Position numbers and translations under genes: made by a program. This document shows positions 18,890 through 28,300 of a DNA stretch of 64,000 nt, one piece after another. Source of the DNA: Microbacterium caowuchunii (lineage in GTDB: Bacteria; Actinomycetota; Actinomycetes; Actinomycetales; Microbacteriaceae); the NCBI RefSeq assembly GCF_008727755.1, contig NZ_CP044231.1:2914001-2978000 (forward strand), given 5' to 3'. The notes beneath the pieces were generated by a model. It made no database searches. It was not told the DNA's origin and saw nothing but the letters and a program-made list of their open reading frames with translations. The first letter of the stretch is position 1. Each line of letters starts with the position of its first letter.

Positions 18890-18980
18890 CGCACGTCCTC
18901 TGCGGGTCGGCGGCCGGGATGCGTGCGCATCCGGCCCCGGCCCGCAGCTTCTGTTCCGACACATCCGGGGGATGACAGCA

Positions 18981-19394
18981 ATGCGAATCAGCATCGACGG
19001 GGAATCGGCCCACCACTATTCGTCGCGCCTGCGGCAGCAGACCGCCAGCATGCCGGACCCCGCCGCCGTGCGCGAGGTCGTGGGGAACCGGTCGGAGTCG
19101 GCCGCGGCGAACGTGACCGCGCGCCTGCAGAACGCGGCCCGCAGCATCGCGCGGCACACCGGGTACATCCGGGGGACCGTCGCGCAGAACGCCGAGGCGC
19201 TGACCGAGACGGTGGCCCAGCTCCAGGACACGGACCGGCTGAGCGCGAGCGAAGCGGCGAAGGGCACCGCGATCATCGACGGCATCGTCGTCAGCGAGAC
19301 ACCCACCGCTCCGCCTGCTGCGCCCGCCGCACCCGGCACGCCTTCGCAGACCGCCGGTTCCACCGGCTCCCCTATGCACGCCCGCGGCGTCTGA
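18981..19394 (+). CDS. Small helical type VII-associated protein of unknown function
   Basis: 137 residues starting MRISIDGESAHHYSSRLRQQ. The first 100 residues are predicted helical with heptad-like spacing (NVTARLQNAARSIARH, VAQNAEALTETVAQLQD), without a WXG motif. The last 35 are Pro/Ala/Thr-rich. Size and position, between a WXG100 pair and a mycosin, suggest an accessory secreted factor or chaperone. ATG 18981 has GGGGG nine bases upstream; ATG 18972 does not. The next gene follows after 3 bp. I do not recognise a named family. Confidence 0.7.
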   Translation: MRISIDGESAHHYSSRLRQQTASMPDPAAVREVVGNRSESAAANVTARLQNAARSIARHTGYIRGTVAQNAEALTETVAQLQDTDRLSASEAAKGTAIIDGIVVSETPTAPPAAPAAPGTPSQTAGSTGSPMHARGV

Positions 19395-19397
19395 GCC

Positions 19398-20720
19398 GTG
19401 TCCCGCACCTCCCCGGCATCCCTGCCATCCCGTCCGTCACCGCGTCGCGCCCGGCGCCTGCTGGTGGGTCTCGCGATCGCCGCGACGATGACCGCCGGCG
19501 CCGTGCTGCCCGCCCAAGCGAGTGAGAACGGCCAGTGGTGGTACGAGCTGTACGGCGTGCCCGCGGCGCACGCGGACGGATGGACCGGTGAGGGCGTGAA
19601 GGTCGCCGTCATCGACGCGGCGATCAATCCGGACCTGCCGGTCTTCGAGGGGGCGGACCTCACGGTCGACGAGACCCCGGTCTGCCTCGACAAGCCGGTG
19701 GTCAGCGCCGACTTCTCGCACGACGCCAACCACGGGTCGACGATCACCGCTCTGCTGATCGGCAACGGCGAGGGCGGGGGCGCCATCCGCGGGATCGCCC
19801 CCGACGCCTCGGTCACGTTCTACGGCTGGGGCGTGGGCGCTTTCGACGGCGAGGACGCCTGCCCGCTCCCCGCGGAGGTGGAGGAGCGCGGGCTGACCGG
19901 CGGCGGCTGGGCGCTGGAGCGCGCGATGGCCGACGGCGCGGAGATCGTCACGACCTCCATCGCCTCGTCCTCGTTCTCCGCGGCCGATGAGGAGGTCATC
20001 GCCCAGGCCATCGCCCGGGGGGTCGTCTTCGTCTCGGCCATCTCCAACGACGCCGCGGGGGATCCCCTCGCGAACTTCCCGAGTGCGTTCAACGGCGTGG
20101 TCACCGTGAACGCCTTCGACGTGGACGGGAACCTGCAGACCGACGCGCAGGGCACACCGGTCATCGACAACGAGGTGACGGTGGTCGCGGCCGGTGTCGA
20201 CATCGACACCGTCGGAACGGCGACGGGCGGCTGGGCGGACACCATCCCGGTCACGGGCTCCTCGCTGTCCGCGCCGATCGTCGCGGGGATGCTCGCCGTC
20301 ACGTCGCAGAAGTACCCGGAGGCGGGCGGCAACCAGCTCATCCAGTCCCTCATCCACAACACCTGGGCGGACGACCACGAACTCGAGTACGACCCGACCG
20401 GCGGCTTCGGATACGGCGCCGCGTCGCTCGGCCACCTCCTTCGTGTCGATCCCGCGCAGTACCCCGACGAGAACCCGATCATGGACCGCCGGTTCGGCGG
20501 GCCGTCCCTGGATCAGATCGCGCAGTATTCGTCCGAGGCACCGGCGGCGACGCCCTCCGCGGACCCCTCCGCCCCCACGGCCGACGAGGACGCGCCCGGC
20601 TGGGTCGTCCCGGTCGTCATCGGGGCCGTCGTACTGCTCATCGTGATCGTCGGCGCAGTCATCCTCACCATCGTCCTGGTGAGACGGAGCAAGAAGAACC
20701 CGAACGGAGGCACACCGTGA
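19398..20720 (+). CDS. Type VII secretion subtilisin-like protease (mycosin) 2
   Basis: 440 residues, secreted and anchored: a twin-arginine-containing basic N-terminus and signal peptide (about 18-42), S8 domain with Asp73 (VAVIDAAINPDL), His112 (NHGSTITALLIG), Asn217 (SAISNDAAG) and Ser289 (VTGSSLSAPIVAG), a Pro/Ala/Asp linker, and a strong C-terminal span (about 402-430) ending RRSKKNP. The triad is complete but the surrounding motifs differ from mycosin 1, so it is a separate lineage rather than a recent duplicate. GTGA overlap with the PPE-like gene downstream implies coupling, and a protease-substrate relation is an attractive guess. Confidence 0.9.
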   Translation: MSRTSPASLPSRPSPRRARRLLVGLAIAATMTAGAVLPAQASENGQWWYELYGVPAAHADGWTGEGVKVAVIDAAINPDLPVFEGADLTVDETPVCLDKPVVSADFSHDANHGSTITALLIGNGEGGGAIRGIAPDASVTFYGWGVGAFDGEDACPLPAEVEERGLTGGGWALERAMADGAEIVTTSIASSSFSAADEEVIAQAIARGVVFVSAISNDAAGDPLANFPSAFNGVVTVNAFDVDGNLQTDAQGTPVIDNEVTVVAAGVDIDTVGTATGGWADTIPVTGSSLSAPIVAGMLAVTSQKYPEAGGNQLIQSLIHNTWADDHELEYDPTGGFGYGAASLGHLLRVDPAQYPDENPIMDRRFGGPSLDQIAQYSSEAPAATPSADPSAPTADEDAPGWVVPVVIGAVVLLIVIVGAVILTIVLVRRSKKNPNGGTP

Positions 20721-22099
20721 GCGAGTGGGAGAACCGCCTGCGCAACCTGGCGCACGGGGGAGAGTCCTGGGACCTCCCCGCACAGGAAGAGTTGGATGCG
20801 GCGCTGGAGAGCCTGCGCCCGGTCCTGAGACGCGCCGCCACCGACCATGGCTTGACCGGCGAGTCCGGCCTCGCCGCCTCCGAGAGCCTCAGCGAGGCCG
20901 CGAAGGAGGCGGCCCGCCTGAAGAACTACCTCGTCCAGGTGAAAACCTACGTCGCGCGGGCGAACGAGCTCCGCCGCGACGCCGCGACCCGGCTCCAGGA
21001 ACTCGGCTCCGGCGGTCTCACCCCGGAGCAGGAGGCCCTCGTCCGGGGTGCGGCGACCGGTGCCACGATCCCGCTCGGACCGATCTCGATCATCGCCGGC
21101 GAGGGCGCCGTGCAGGCGGCGAACTGGTTCTTCGGCAATCGCCGGGAATCCCAGGCGCAGAAGGCCGTCGAGGAGATCAGCGATCGGCTGGACGGCTTGA
21201 CGGCGCCCGAACCGCTGGAGCCGCCGCCGCCCGTCGGTCCCGGGGGCACCGCGTACGACGGCCCGGAATACCAGCCCGTGCCCGTACCGCCGCCCGGCAA
21301 CCGCAGCTTCGAGAACTACCCCAACTTCAACGTGAACCCGATGGACCAGGGCTCTCCCGGATCCGGGGGCGGCGGGGCCGTGATCGTCCCCGTCCCCGGG
21401 CAGCCGCCCGTCCTGGTGCCGCAGCCGCCGGTGACCACCACGCCCACGCCGCCGGTGTTCCCGACGCCCACGACGCCCACGCCGCCGGTGTTCCCGACGC
21501 CCACGACGCCCACCGTGCCCGCACCCCCGGACCTGACGCCGGACGGCCCGATCTCCGGCGGTGTACCGGGCCCGGGCACCCAGGTGCCCTCCCCCGGTGG
21601 ACTCGGCGGCGGAACCGGCGGCCTCACCAGCGGACTCATCGCCGGCGCCGGCGGAGCCGCGGCACTCGGCGGGCTGGGCCGCGCGGCGGCCGCAGGTGGG
21701 TTGGGACGACTCGGCGGCCTCGGCGGCCTGGGCGGCGCGGGTGGCGCGGGCGGACTCGGCGGATCGGGCGGAGCCGGCGGGCTGGGTCGCGCCGGGGGCA
21801 TGGCGGGCGGGCTCACCGCCAACGCCGGCGGTGCCGGAGCCGGAGCCGGGTCCGGAACCGGCGGCGGGATGCTGGGCGCCCGCGGCGGCGGCGCGACCGG
21901 CGCGGCCGGTGCCGGCGCCGATGGCGGAGCGGGACGCGGCGGCACCGCGATGATGGGCGGCGGCGGCGCTCCGGCAGGGGCCGGCGGCCGGTCCGAGAAG
22001 CAAGGCCGAGGATTGGGCGGACCGATCGCCCCGAAGATCGAGGACGACGAGGACTTCGGCCCGCGCTCCGAGAACGCCGGCGCCGGGGGAAGGGACTGA
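20717..22099 (+). CDS. PE/PPE- or EspB-like protein: helical head, proline-rich linker, glycine-rich tail
   Basis: 460 residues. Residues 1-160 are helical and charged (SEWENRLRNLAHGGESWDLP at the start). Residues about 165-285 are proline-rich, with a tandem PPVFPTPTTPT repeat. Residues about 290-430 are dominated by Gly, Ala and Leu in GGLGG-type repeats, and the last 25 are acidic. No signal peptide or membrane span is seen. The layout resembles mycobacterial PE_PGRS/PPE or EspB substrates in form, not in demonstrable homology. The GTG start overlaps the mycosin-2 stop (GTGA) and has GGAGG upstream. Best guess: a substrate of this ESX system; unrecognised family. Confidence 0.75.
   Translation: MSEWENRLRNLAHGGESWDLPAQEELDAALESLRPVLRRAATDHGLTGESGLAASESLSEAAKEAARLKNYLVQVKTYVARANELRRDAATRLQELGSGGLTPEQEALVRGAATGATIPLGPISIIAGEGAVQAANWFFGNRRESQAQKAVEEISDRLDGLTAPEPLEPPPPVGPGGTAYDGPEYQPVPVPPPGNRSFENYPNFNVNPMDQGSPGSGGGGAVIVPVPGQPPVLVPQPPVTTTPTPPVFPTPTTPTPPVFPTPTTPTVPAPPDLTPDGPISGGVPGPGTQVPSPGGLGGGTGGLTSGLIAGAGGAAALGGLGRAAAAGGLGRLGGLGGLGGAGGAGGLGGSGGAGGLGRAGGMAGGLTANAGGAGAGAGSGTGGGMLGARGGGATGAAGAGADGGAGRGGTAMMGGGGAPAGAGGRSEKQGRGLGGPIAPKIEDDEDFGPRSENAGAGGRD
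21448..21513. repeat. 33-bp tandem duplication in the PPE-like gene
   Basis: Two perfect head-to-tail 33-bp units (21448-21480, 21481-21513), each encoding the 11-residue PPVFPTPTTPT. This marks the proline linker as length-variable. Confidence 0.9.
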
Positions 22100-22140
22100 C
22101 CGATGCACGAACGTCGAGCACAGATCTGTGAGGGGCAGTC

Positions 22141-22458
22141 ATGAGCAAAGAGATCTCCGCCGCCGAAGGGGCGCTGCGGCGCGGCGCCGAGGCCGTCGCG
22201 GGAGCGCACATCGACATCGCCGACAGCACCCGGCGCGTGCAGGCCGAGCTGGATCAGATCCTCTCGATCTGGACGGGCGACGCGGCACGCTCGTACTCCG
22301 AGATGATGCAGACCTGGACGAGCGGCGCGAACCGGATCAACGCGACGCTGGTCCACCTCGAGACCGCGCTGCGCCAGACCGAGCGCGATCAGAGCGCGCT
22401 CGAGGATCAGCACCGGTCCACCATCGGCGGACTCGGCGCGATGATGGGAGGAGAGTGA
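22141..22458 (+). CDS. WXG100-family ESX protein, pair 2 member A
   Basis: 105 residues, start MSKEISAAEGALRRGAEAV, close in pattern to pair 1 member A (MADTISAEEGALKRGAQAV). Trp44-Thr-Gly46 sits in LSIWTGDAARSY, and the C-terminus ends GLGAMMGGE without YxxxD. A GAGGGG site precedes ATG 22141. The resemblance in length, Trp position and tail to the protein at 18250 points to duplication of the whole WXG100 pair. Expected partner: the next gene product. Confidence 0.9.
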   Translation: MSKEISAAEGALRRGAEAVAGAHIDIADSTRRVQAELDQILSIWTGDAARSYSEMMQTWTSGANRINATLVHLETALRQTERDQSALEDQHRSTIGGLGAMMGGE

Positions 22459-22460
22459 CC

Positions 22461-22754
22461 ATGGGCGACCTCAGCATCTCCCCCGCGGCGTTGACGGCAT
22501 CGGCCGCCGAGCTCCGGCGGGAGAGTCAGCGGATCGAAGCGGCGCTGCGCAGCCTCGAGCAGGAGGCCGCCCGGCTCCGCGTGAACTGGGATGGCGCCGC
22601 CCGCGTCGCCTACGACAACGCGCAGCGGCAGTGGTCCGCGACGTTCGAGCAGATGAAGACGGTGCTCGGCAGCATCGCCGCCTCGACCGAGCAGATCGCC
22701 GACGGCTACGTCGAGACCGACCTCCATTCCGCGAAGCGCTTCACCCGGAGGTGA
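22461..22754 (+). CDS. WXG100-family ESX protein, pair 2 member B, with YxxxD signal
   Basis: 97 residues with Trp43-Asp-Gly45 (VNWDGAARVAYDNAQRQW) and Tyr83-Val-Glu-Thr-Asp87 in the tail, a YxxxD export signal at the same residue number as in the protein at 18599. GGGAGGAG lies before ATG 22461, only 2 bp after the previous stop. It is the second partner pair of the locus; whether pairs can exchange partners is unknown. Confidence 0.9.
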   Translation: MGDLSISPAALTASAAELRRESQRIEAALRSLEQEAARLRVNWDGAARVAYDNAQRQWSATFEQMKTVLGSIAASTEQIADGYVETDLHSAKRFTRR

Positions 22755-22769
22755 CCCGCCCGCGGCCGA

Positions 22770-22775
22770 TACGCT
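22770..22775 (+). promoter_or_regulatory. Possible internal -10 for the eccD2-FHA-eccC genes
   Basis: TACGCT lies in the 145-bp spacer after the second WXG100 pair and could start a transcript near 22782 that carries a short reading frame before eccD2. No matching -35 is seen. Confidence 0.3.
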
Positions 22776-22819
22776 GGGCGGACCGCGACGCCTGCTTTCC
22801 CCGGGGGGATGACACACCG

Positions 22820-22903
22820 ATGACCAGCGCCCGTGACGGAGTCGCCGCGCCCCGGCGCGCGCCGTCCGCCAGTGTGCCGCCGACGGAAGCCGCCGACCGG
22901 TGA
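22820..22903 (+). CDS. Possible 27-residue leader peptide coupled to eccD2
   Basis: ATG 22820 follows a GGGGGGAT run by about 10 bases and opens a 27-codon frame (MTSARDGVAAPRRAPSASVP, then seven more) whose TGA overlaps the GTG of the next gene as GTGA. The overlap style is identical to the coupled starts elsewhere in the window. The peptide has no recognisable function and may only deliver ribosomes to eccD2. It could be a chance frame. Confidence 0.3.
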   Translation: MTSARDGVAAPRRAPSASVPPTEAADR

Positions 22904-24276
22904 CGACCGAGGTGACCGAGCGCCGCCGCATCGCGATCGTCGACGGGACGCAGCGCCATGACCTGCTGCTGCCGCTCGATGCGACCCTGAACGAGGCGCT
23001 GCAACGCATCGGCGTCCGCCCCGAGGTCGGCCGCGACGTGCTGATGGAACGGGACGGGCGCGAGGTGAGCCCGCTGCTGCGGGCGGAGGAGGTCGCCGAC
23101 GGCACCGTCCTCGCCGTGGTGGATCTCTCCCTCCGGGCGGCGCCGCGCGCACGGCGTCGAGGCCCCGCGCCGGGCGACGGTCCCGGGGAGGCGATCGGGG
23201 CATGGTGGGCGGCTGTGGGCATCGGCGTGCTGCTGTGCGCGGTCTCGCTGTGGGCACCGTCGGCCTTCGATCCGGCTCTGCGCCTGGCCGTCGCGATCGT
23301 GGCCGGCATCGGTGCGACGCTCACCGGCCTGTTCTTCTCCGCGCGTGCCCGGTCGGCGCGCCCCGGCGGACATCCGGCCATCATCGCCGTCCTGCTCCTC
23401 GCGTTCGCCGCCGGGGTCACCGCGGTCCCGGCGTTCCCAGCGGCCACGACGACGCTGGCCGTCTTCGTGGGACTGCTCACGGCTGCGGTGCTCGCGGGTG
23501 TCCTCCGACTCGTCGCCCGGCCCGCAGCGCTCCGGGCGGAGTACGGCACGAGCACCGCCCTCCTGCTCACCCTCGCCATCGTCTGGGCCGTCGCCCTCCT
23601 GATGCATCTGGATGCCGGCGCAGCGGCGGCCGTCACCGTCGGGTTGACCCCCGTCGCCCTGCGGGTGCTGATGGCGAGCCTCGTCGACGTGCCGCCCGGC
23701 ATGTTCGTGGACTACGGGCGCTACCAGTCCACCCGCTGGAGCGTGCGGCAGACCCTGCCGGAGGAGATCACCTCGATCGGGACCTCGGACGCGCGGGAGC
23801 TGGTCGCCCGTTCCACGGGACGTCTCCTGGCCGGCACCTTCATCCTGAGCGTCGCGGCCGCCGCGTCCGCCCCGCTCGCCGTCCCCTCGTTCGACTCCTC
23901 GGACCCGCTCGTGATGGCAGGACGGATCGCGCTGGTGACGACGACGACGCTGGCTCTGCTCCTGGGCGCTCGGCGGTCCTCCATCGCGTTCCTGCGTTGG
24001 ATGCCGCGTTCCGCGGCCGCCGTGCTGGTGGTCGTCGCCGTGCTGGCCGCCACCCGCGACGCGGGCGAGCTGCAGATCACGGTGCTCGCCGGACTCTGCC
24101 TCGCGTTGGGCGTCGCGGCGGGATTCGCCGTGATCCCGGCGGGCCGTGGTGCGAACTCGCTGTTCTGGTCGAAGGTGGGCGACGTCGTGGAGTGGATCGC
24201 GATCGCGTTGTCCCTTCCGGCGGGGCTGCTCGCCGCCGATGCCATCGATACCCTGCGTGGAGTGATGAACGCATGA
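22900..24276 (+). CDS. EccD-like polytopic membrane protein 2
   Basis: 458 residues: an N-terminal ubiquitin-fold-like region (RRRIAIVDGTQRHDLLLPLD, then DGTVLAVVDLS near residue 75), a basic linker, and about ten to eleven membrane spans. It has the EccD plan but little of the sequence of the eccD at 16631. ESX membrane complexes contain two EccD copies per protomer, so a second paralogue could form a heterodimer or serve as a replacement for the missing EccE; both are inference. GTG 22900 lacks a strong ribosome site and overlaps a short upstream frame. Its stop overlaps the next start (ATGA). Confidence 0.75.
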   Translation: MTTEVTERRRIAIVDGTQRHDLLLPLDATLNEALQRIGVRPEVGRDVLMERDGREVSPLLRAEEVADGTVLAVVDLSLRAAPRARRRGPAPGDGPGEAIGAWWAAVGIGVLLCAVSLWAPSAFDPALRLAVAIVAGIGATLTGLFFSARARSARPGGHPAIIAVLLLAFAAGVTAVPAFPAATTTLAVFVGLLTAAVLAGVLRLVARPAALRAEYGTSTALLLTLAIVWAVALLMHLDAGAAAAVTVGLTPVALRVLMASLVDVPPGMFVDYGRYQSTRWSVRQTLPEEITSIGTSDARELVARSTGRLLAGTFILSVAAAASAPLAVPSFDSSDPLVMAGRIALVTTTTLALLLGARRSSIAFLRWMPRSAAAVLVVVAVLAATRDAGELQITVLAGLCLALGVAAGFAVIPAGRGANSLFWSKVGDVVEWIAIALSLPAGLLAADAIDTLRGVMNA

Positions 24277-25343
24277 GCCTGCCCCCGCTCGTCACCGGAG
24301 AGCCCGCATCCGTCGGCGCCCGGCTCGCCGCCTTCAGCATCGACGCGGCGATCGTGATCACCCTGACCGGAGCGGCGTGGGCCGTGACCGCCTCCGCGGT
24401 CTTCGGGCTCGCGATCGGCGCCGAGGCGCTCCTGGCCCTCTGGATCCTGCAGGCCCGCACGGGCGTCGGTCCCGGCAAGGCACTCCTGGGACTGCGGGTG
24501 ATCCGGGAGGACGCCCCGTACTCTCCGGGCGCCGGGCGCTCCTTCGTGCGCGGGTCCCTCGTCGCCCTCGGGGGCCTCGTCTTCGCCGTCGGCGCATGGG
24601 CGGTGCAGGCCACCGCCGCCTACGACCGGTCCGGCCTGCGGCGGTCGTGGGCGGACCGCGCCGCGCAGACCGTCGTGGTCGCCGTGCCGCGCAGGTCCCG
24701 GGACCCCCGGGGACCGCGCCACGGGTCGTCGGCGGAGCCGCTGTCGCTCCCCTCCCCCACCGTCGTCGCACGCCCCTGGTCGCCGGGCGCCGCGGGAGCG
24801 GCCCGCGCCGGGAACGCGTCGCCGGTGCAGGCCGCGCCGGAGTCCGCGGTCCCCCTCGCACCGCACTGGGGAGCACCCATGCCCGCAGCCGCGGCCGCGG
24901 TGCCCGCCGGCACCGACGTCGACACCACCGGGCAGCCCGCCGCGCGCCCCTCCGGCGCCGTGCCCCTGGTCCCGGACGGCGCGGAGGCCGTCCCCACGGG
25001 CGAGCTCCTCCTCGTCTTCGACACGGGTCAGCGGGTGCAGCTCCCCGTGCCGGTCGCGGTGAACCTGGGCCGGAACCCGGAGCAGACACAGCCCACCGAC
25101 GCGGTGCTCGTGGTGCACGACCCCGATGCGAGCGTCTCGAAGACCCATCTGCGGCTCGAGCACGACCGCTCGGGCACCTGGGTCACCGACGCCGGGTCGA
25201 CGAACGGGACCGACCTCATCGACGACGACGGCGCGGCACGCCCGCTGACGCCCCTGACCCGCACCTATGTCGACGACGAGACGCGCATCCGCATCGGGAA
25301 CCGCGTCTTCACCGTCAGCCGCCTGATCGGAGAACCCTCGTGA
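24273..25343 (+). CDS. RDD-domain membrane protein with C-terminal FHA domain
   Basis: 356 residues. An RDD-type membrane domain (about 10-135: ARLAAFSIDAAIVITLTG, PGKALLGLRVI) with three or four spans is followed by a Pro/Ala-rich linker (about 150-240) and an FHA domain (about 245-350) with NLGRNPEQ, SVSKTHLRLE and GSTNGTDL, the phosphothreonine-binding signature. Its coupling to both eccD2 and eccC (ATGA and GTG overlaps) argues for a direct role in the secretion complex, perhaps phospho-dependent control by a Ser/Thr kinase encoded elsewhere. Confidence 0.88.
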   Translation: MSLPPLVTGEPASVGARLAAFSIDAAIVITLTGAAWAVTASAVFGLAIGAEALLALWILQARTGVGPGKALLGLRVIREDAPYSPGAGRSFVRGSLVALGGLVFAVGAWAVQATAAYDRSGLRRSWADRAAQTVVVAVPRRSRDPRGPRHGSSAEPLSLPSPTVVARPWSPGAAGAARAGNASPVQAAPESAVPLAPHWGAPMPAAAAAVPAGTDVDTTGQPAARPSGAVPLVPDGAEAVPTGELLLVFDTGQRVQLPVPVAVNLGRNPEQTQPTDAVLVVHDPDASVSKTHLRLEHDRSGTWVTDAGSTNGTDLIDDDGAARPLTPLTRTYVDDETRIRIGNRVFTVSRLIGEPS

Positions 25344-28300
25344 GCAAGGGGCCACGCCTGGCACCGCCATCCGTACCCAGCGGCCGCATCGTCGTGCAGC
25401 CGCCGCCGGAGCTCGTGCCCAACGAGGGTGGCAGCAGCATGCTCACCTCGCTGCTGCCGATGCTCGGCAGCGTCGGCGCGATCGTGATGGTGACGATCTC
25501 GAACGCAGGTCCCACCGGATTCATCACGGGCGGGATGTTCCTGCTCTCGTCCCTGGGGTTCGTCGCCGTCAACGGATGGCGCCAGAAGGCGCAGCGCACC
25601 GCCCAGGTGCTCGGTAACCGCCGCGAGTACCTGGCGTACCTCGCCGAGCTGCGCGAGACGGTGCGCACCGCCGCACGCAAGCAGCGCCGCCACGGCGGGT
25701 GGATCACGCCCGCCCCCTCCGCTCTGCCGTTCATCGCGGAGGAGCGCACGCGCGTCTGGGAACGCCAGCCCGGAGACGAGAACTTCCTCCTCACCCGCAT
25801 CGGGACCGCCGATCAGCCGCTGTGCATCACGCTCGAAGCCCCCGAACTGCCGCCCTTGGCGCAGCTCGACCCGGTGGCCGCCTCCGCTGCGCACCGGTTC
25901 ATGCTCACGCACGAGGTGCAGCCCGCACTCCCCCTCGGGGTCACCCTCACCGATCACGCGAAGATCGAGATCGTGGGATCGGATGAGGAGGCCGTGCGCG
26001 CCCTCGCCCGGGCGATGGTCATCGGAGCCGCGACCCTGCAGGACCCCGAGGACGTCATCGTCGCGATCCTCGCCGGTGAGGCGCAGCTGCCCGCGTGGGA
26101 GTGGACGAAGTGGCTGCCGCATGCGCTCTCCTCCCGCGCCGCCGACAAGCTCGGCCCCGCCCGCCTGATCGCCTCGTCGCTCGACGATCTGGAGGACCTG
26201 CTCCCGGCCGGCCTGCGGGAGCGCCCGCGGTTCGGGCGCGGCGGCGGCGTCACCCCGCACGTGCTCCTGGTGGTCGACGGGGTGCGACTGCCGATCGGCG
26301 ACCCCGTGGTCGGCGGCGACGGGATGCTGGGCGTCACCGTGATCGAGCTGCCCAGCCGCTGGTCCGAGCTGGAGAACCCCGACGTCCTGCGCATCGCCAT
26401 GCCCGCCGCGGAGTCCGCGGACGCCGGGGCGGAGCTGATCGACCTCACGACGGGAGCGCGGCCCTTCACCCCGGACACGACGACGGTCGCCGAGGCCGAG
26501 GCCACCGCCCGCCGGCTGATGCCCCTGCACACCAACCCGACCGCTCTCACCGACACCGCATCCGCCCTGCAGGGTCAGCGCGAGCTCGTGGAGCTGCTGG
26601 GTCTGCCGGACGTCCGCGAGATCGACTTCGACCGCGCCTGGTCCGGACGCCTGGAACGCGATCGGCTGCGCGTGCCGATCGGGCAGGACACCGACGGCGT
26701 GCCGCTCATGCTCGACCTCAAGGAGGCGGCCCAGCAGGGCATGGGCCCGCACGGCGTGATGATCGGTGCGACCGGTTCCGGCAAGTCGGAGGTGCTGCGC
26801 ACCCTCGTGCTGGCGCTCGCACTCACCCACTCCCCCGAACAGCTCAACTTCGTCCTGGTCGACTTCAAGGGTGGTGCCACGTTCGCCGGCATGGCCGGGA
26901 TGCCGCACGTCTCCGCCATCATCACCAACCTCGGCAGCGAGCTCGCGCTCGTCGACCGCTTCCAGGACGCCCTGCAGGGTGAGATCGTCCGGCGGCAGGA
27001 ACTGCTGCGGGCGGCCGGCAACTTCGCGAACGTGTCGGACTACGAGAAGGCGCGCAAGGGCGGGCGCACCGATCTGGCGCCCCTGCCCGCGCTCCTGATC
27101 GTCGCGGACGAGTTCTCCGAGCTGCTGGCGGCCAAGCCGGAGTTCGTCGAGAGCTTCATCAACATCGGCCGCGTGGGCCGTTCCCTGCAGGTGCACCTCC
27201 TCCTCGCCTCGCAGCGTCTCGAGGAGGGCAAGCTCCGCGGCCTCGACACCTACCTGTCCTACCGGATCGGTCTGCGCACCTTCTCCGCGGCGGAGTCGCG
27301 CACGATCATCGGGACGCCGGACGCGTACACCCTGCCGCAGGAACCGGGGGTCGGTTATCTGAAGGCCGACACCGACAACCTGGTGCAGTTCAAGGCCGCC
27401 TACGTCTCCGGGACCCCGAAGACGAAGATCCGTGCCGGTTCCGCCACCGGCGCGGAGAGCACGGACGACGGCGCCCGGATCGAGCTGTTCACCGCCGCCC
27501 CGCAGCCCCTGGAGATCGTCGAGGAGAGCTCCCGGCCGGTGCGCGAGGACGTCCCGCAGCCGGCCGAAGAGCGCTCGACCTTCCAGATCGCGGTCGAGCG
27601 GATGTCCGGACGCGGCCCCGCCGCCCACCAGGTGTGGCTGCCGCCGCTGACCGACCCGGCATCGCTCGACGAGCTGATGGCGGACCTCGTCGAGGACCCG
27701 CAGCTCGGACTCGTCTCCCCCTCGTGGCGCGGCGCCGGCGCACTCACCGTCCCCCTCGGCATCGTCGACGTGCCGCTCGAGCAGCGCCGCGAGCACCTGG
27801 TGGTGTCCCTCGGCGGCGCGGCCGGCCACGTGGCGATCGTCGGCAGCCCGCTCAGCGGCAAGTCGACCCTCGCCCGCACCCTGGTGAGCGCGCTCACCCT
27901 GACCGGTACCCCGCAGGAACTCCAGTTCTACGTGCTCGACTTCGGTGGCGGCAGCTTCACCGGCCTGCAGCGGCATCCGCACGTGTCCGGGGTCGCCACC
28001 CGCACCGAGGCGGAAGCGGTCCGCCGCACCGTGGCCGAGGTGGAGTCCATCATCGACGAGCGGGAGGGGTTCTTCCGCAGGAACGGCATCGACTCGATCG
28101 ACACCTACCGCCTCCGCCGCAGCCAGGGCGTGGTGGACGACGGATACGGCGACGTCTTCCTCGTGGTCGACGGCTGGGCGACACTGCGGACGGAGTACGA
28201 GGCCCTCGAAGCCCGCATCCAGACCATCGCCGCACGAGGGCTCAGCTTCGGCGTCCACGTGATCGTCACGGCCAACCGCTGGCTGGAGATCCGGGCGAGC

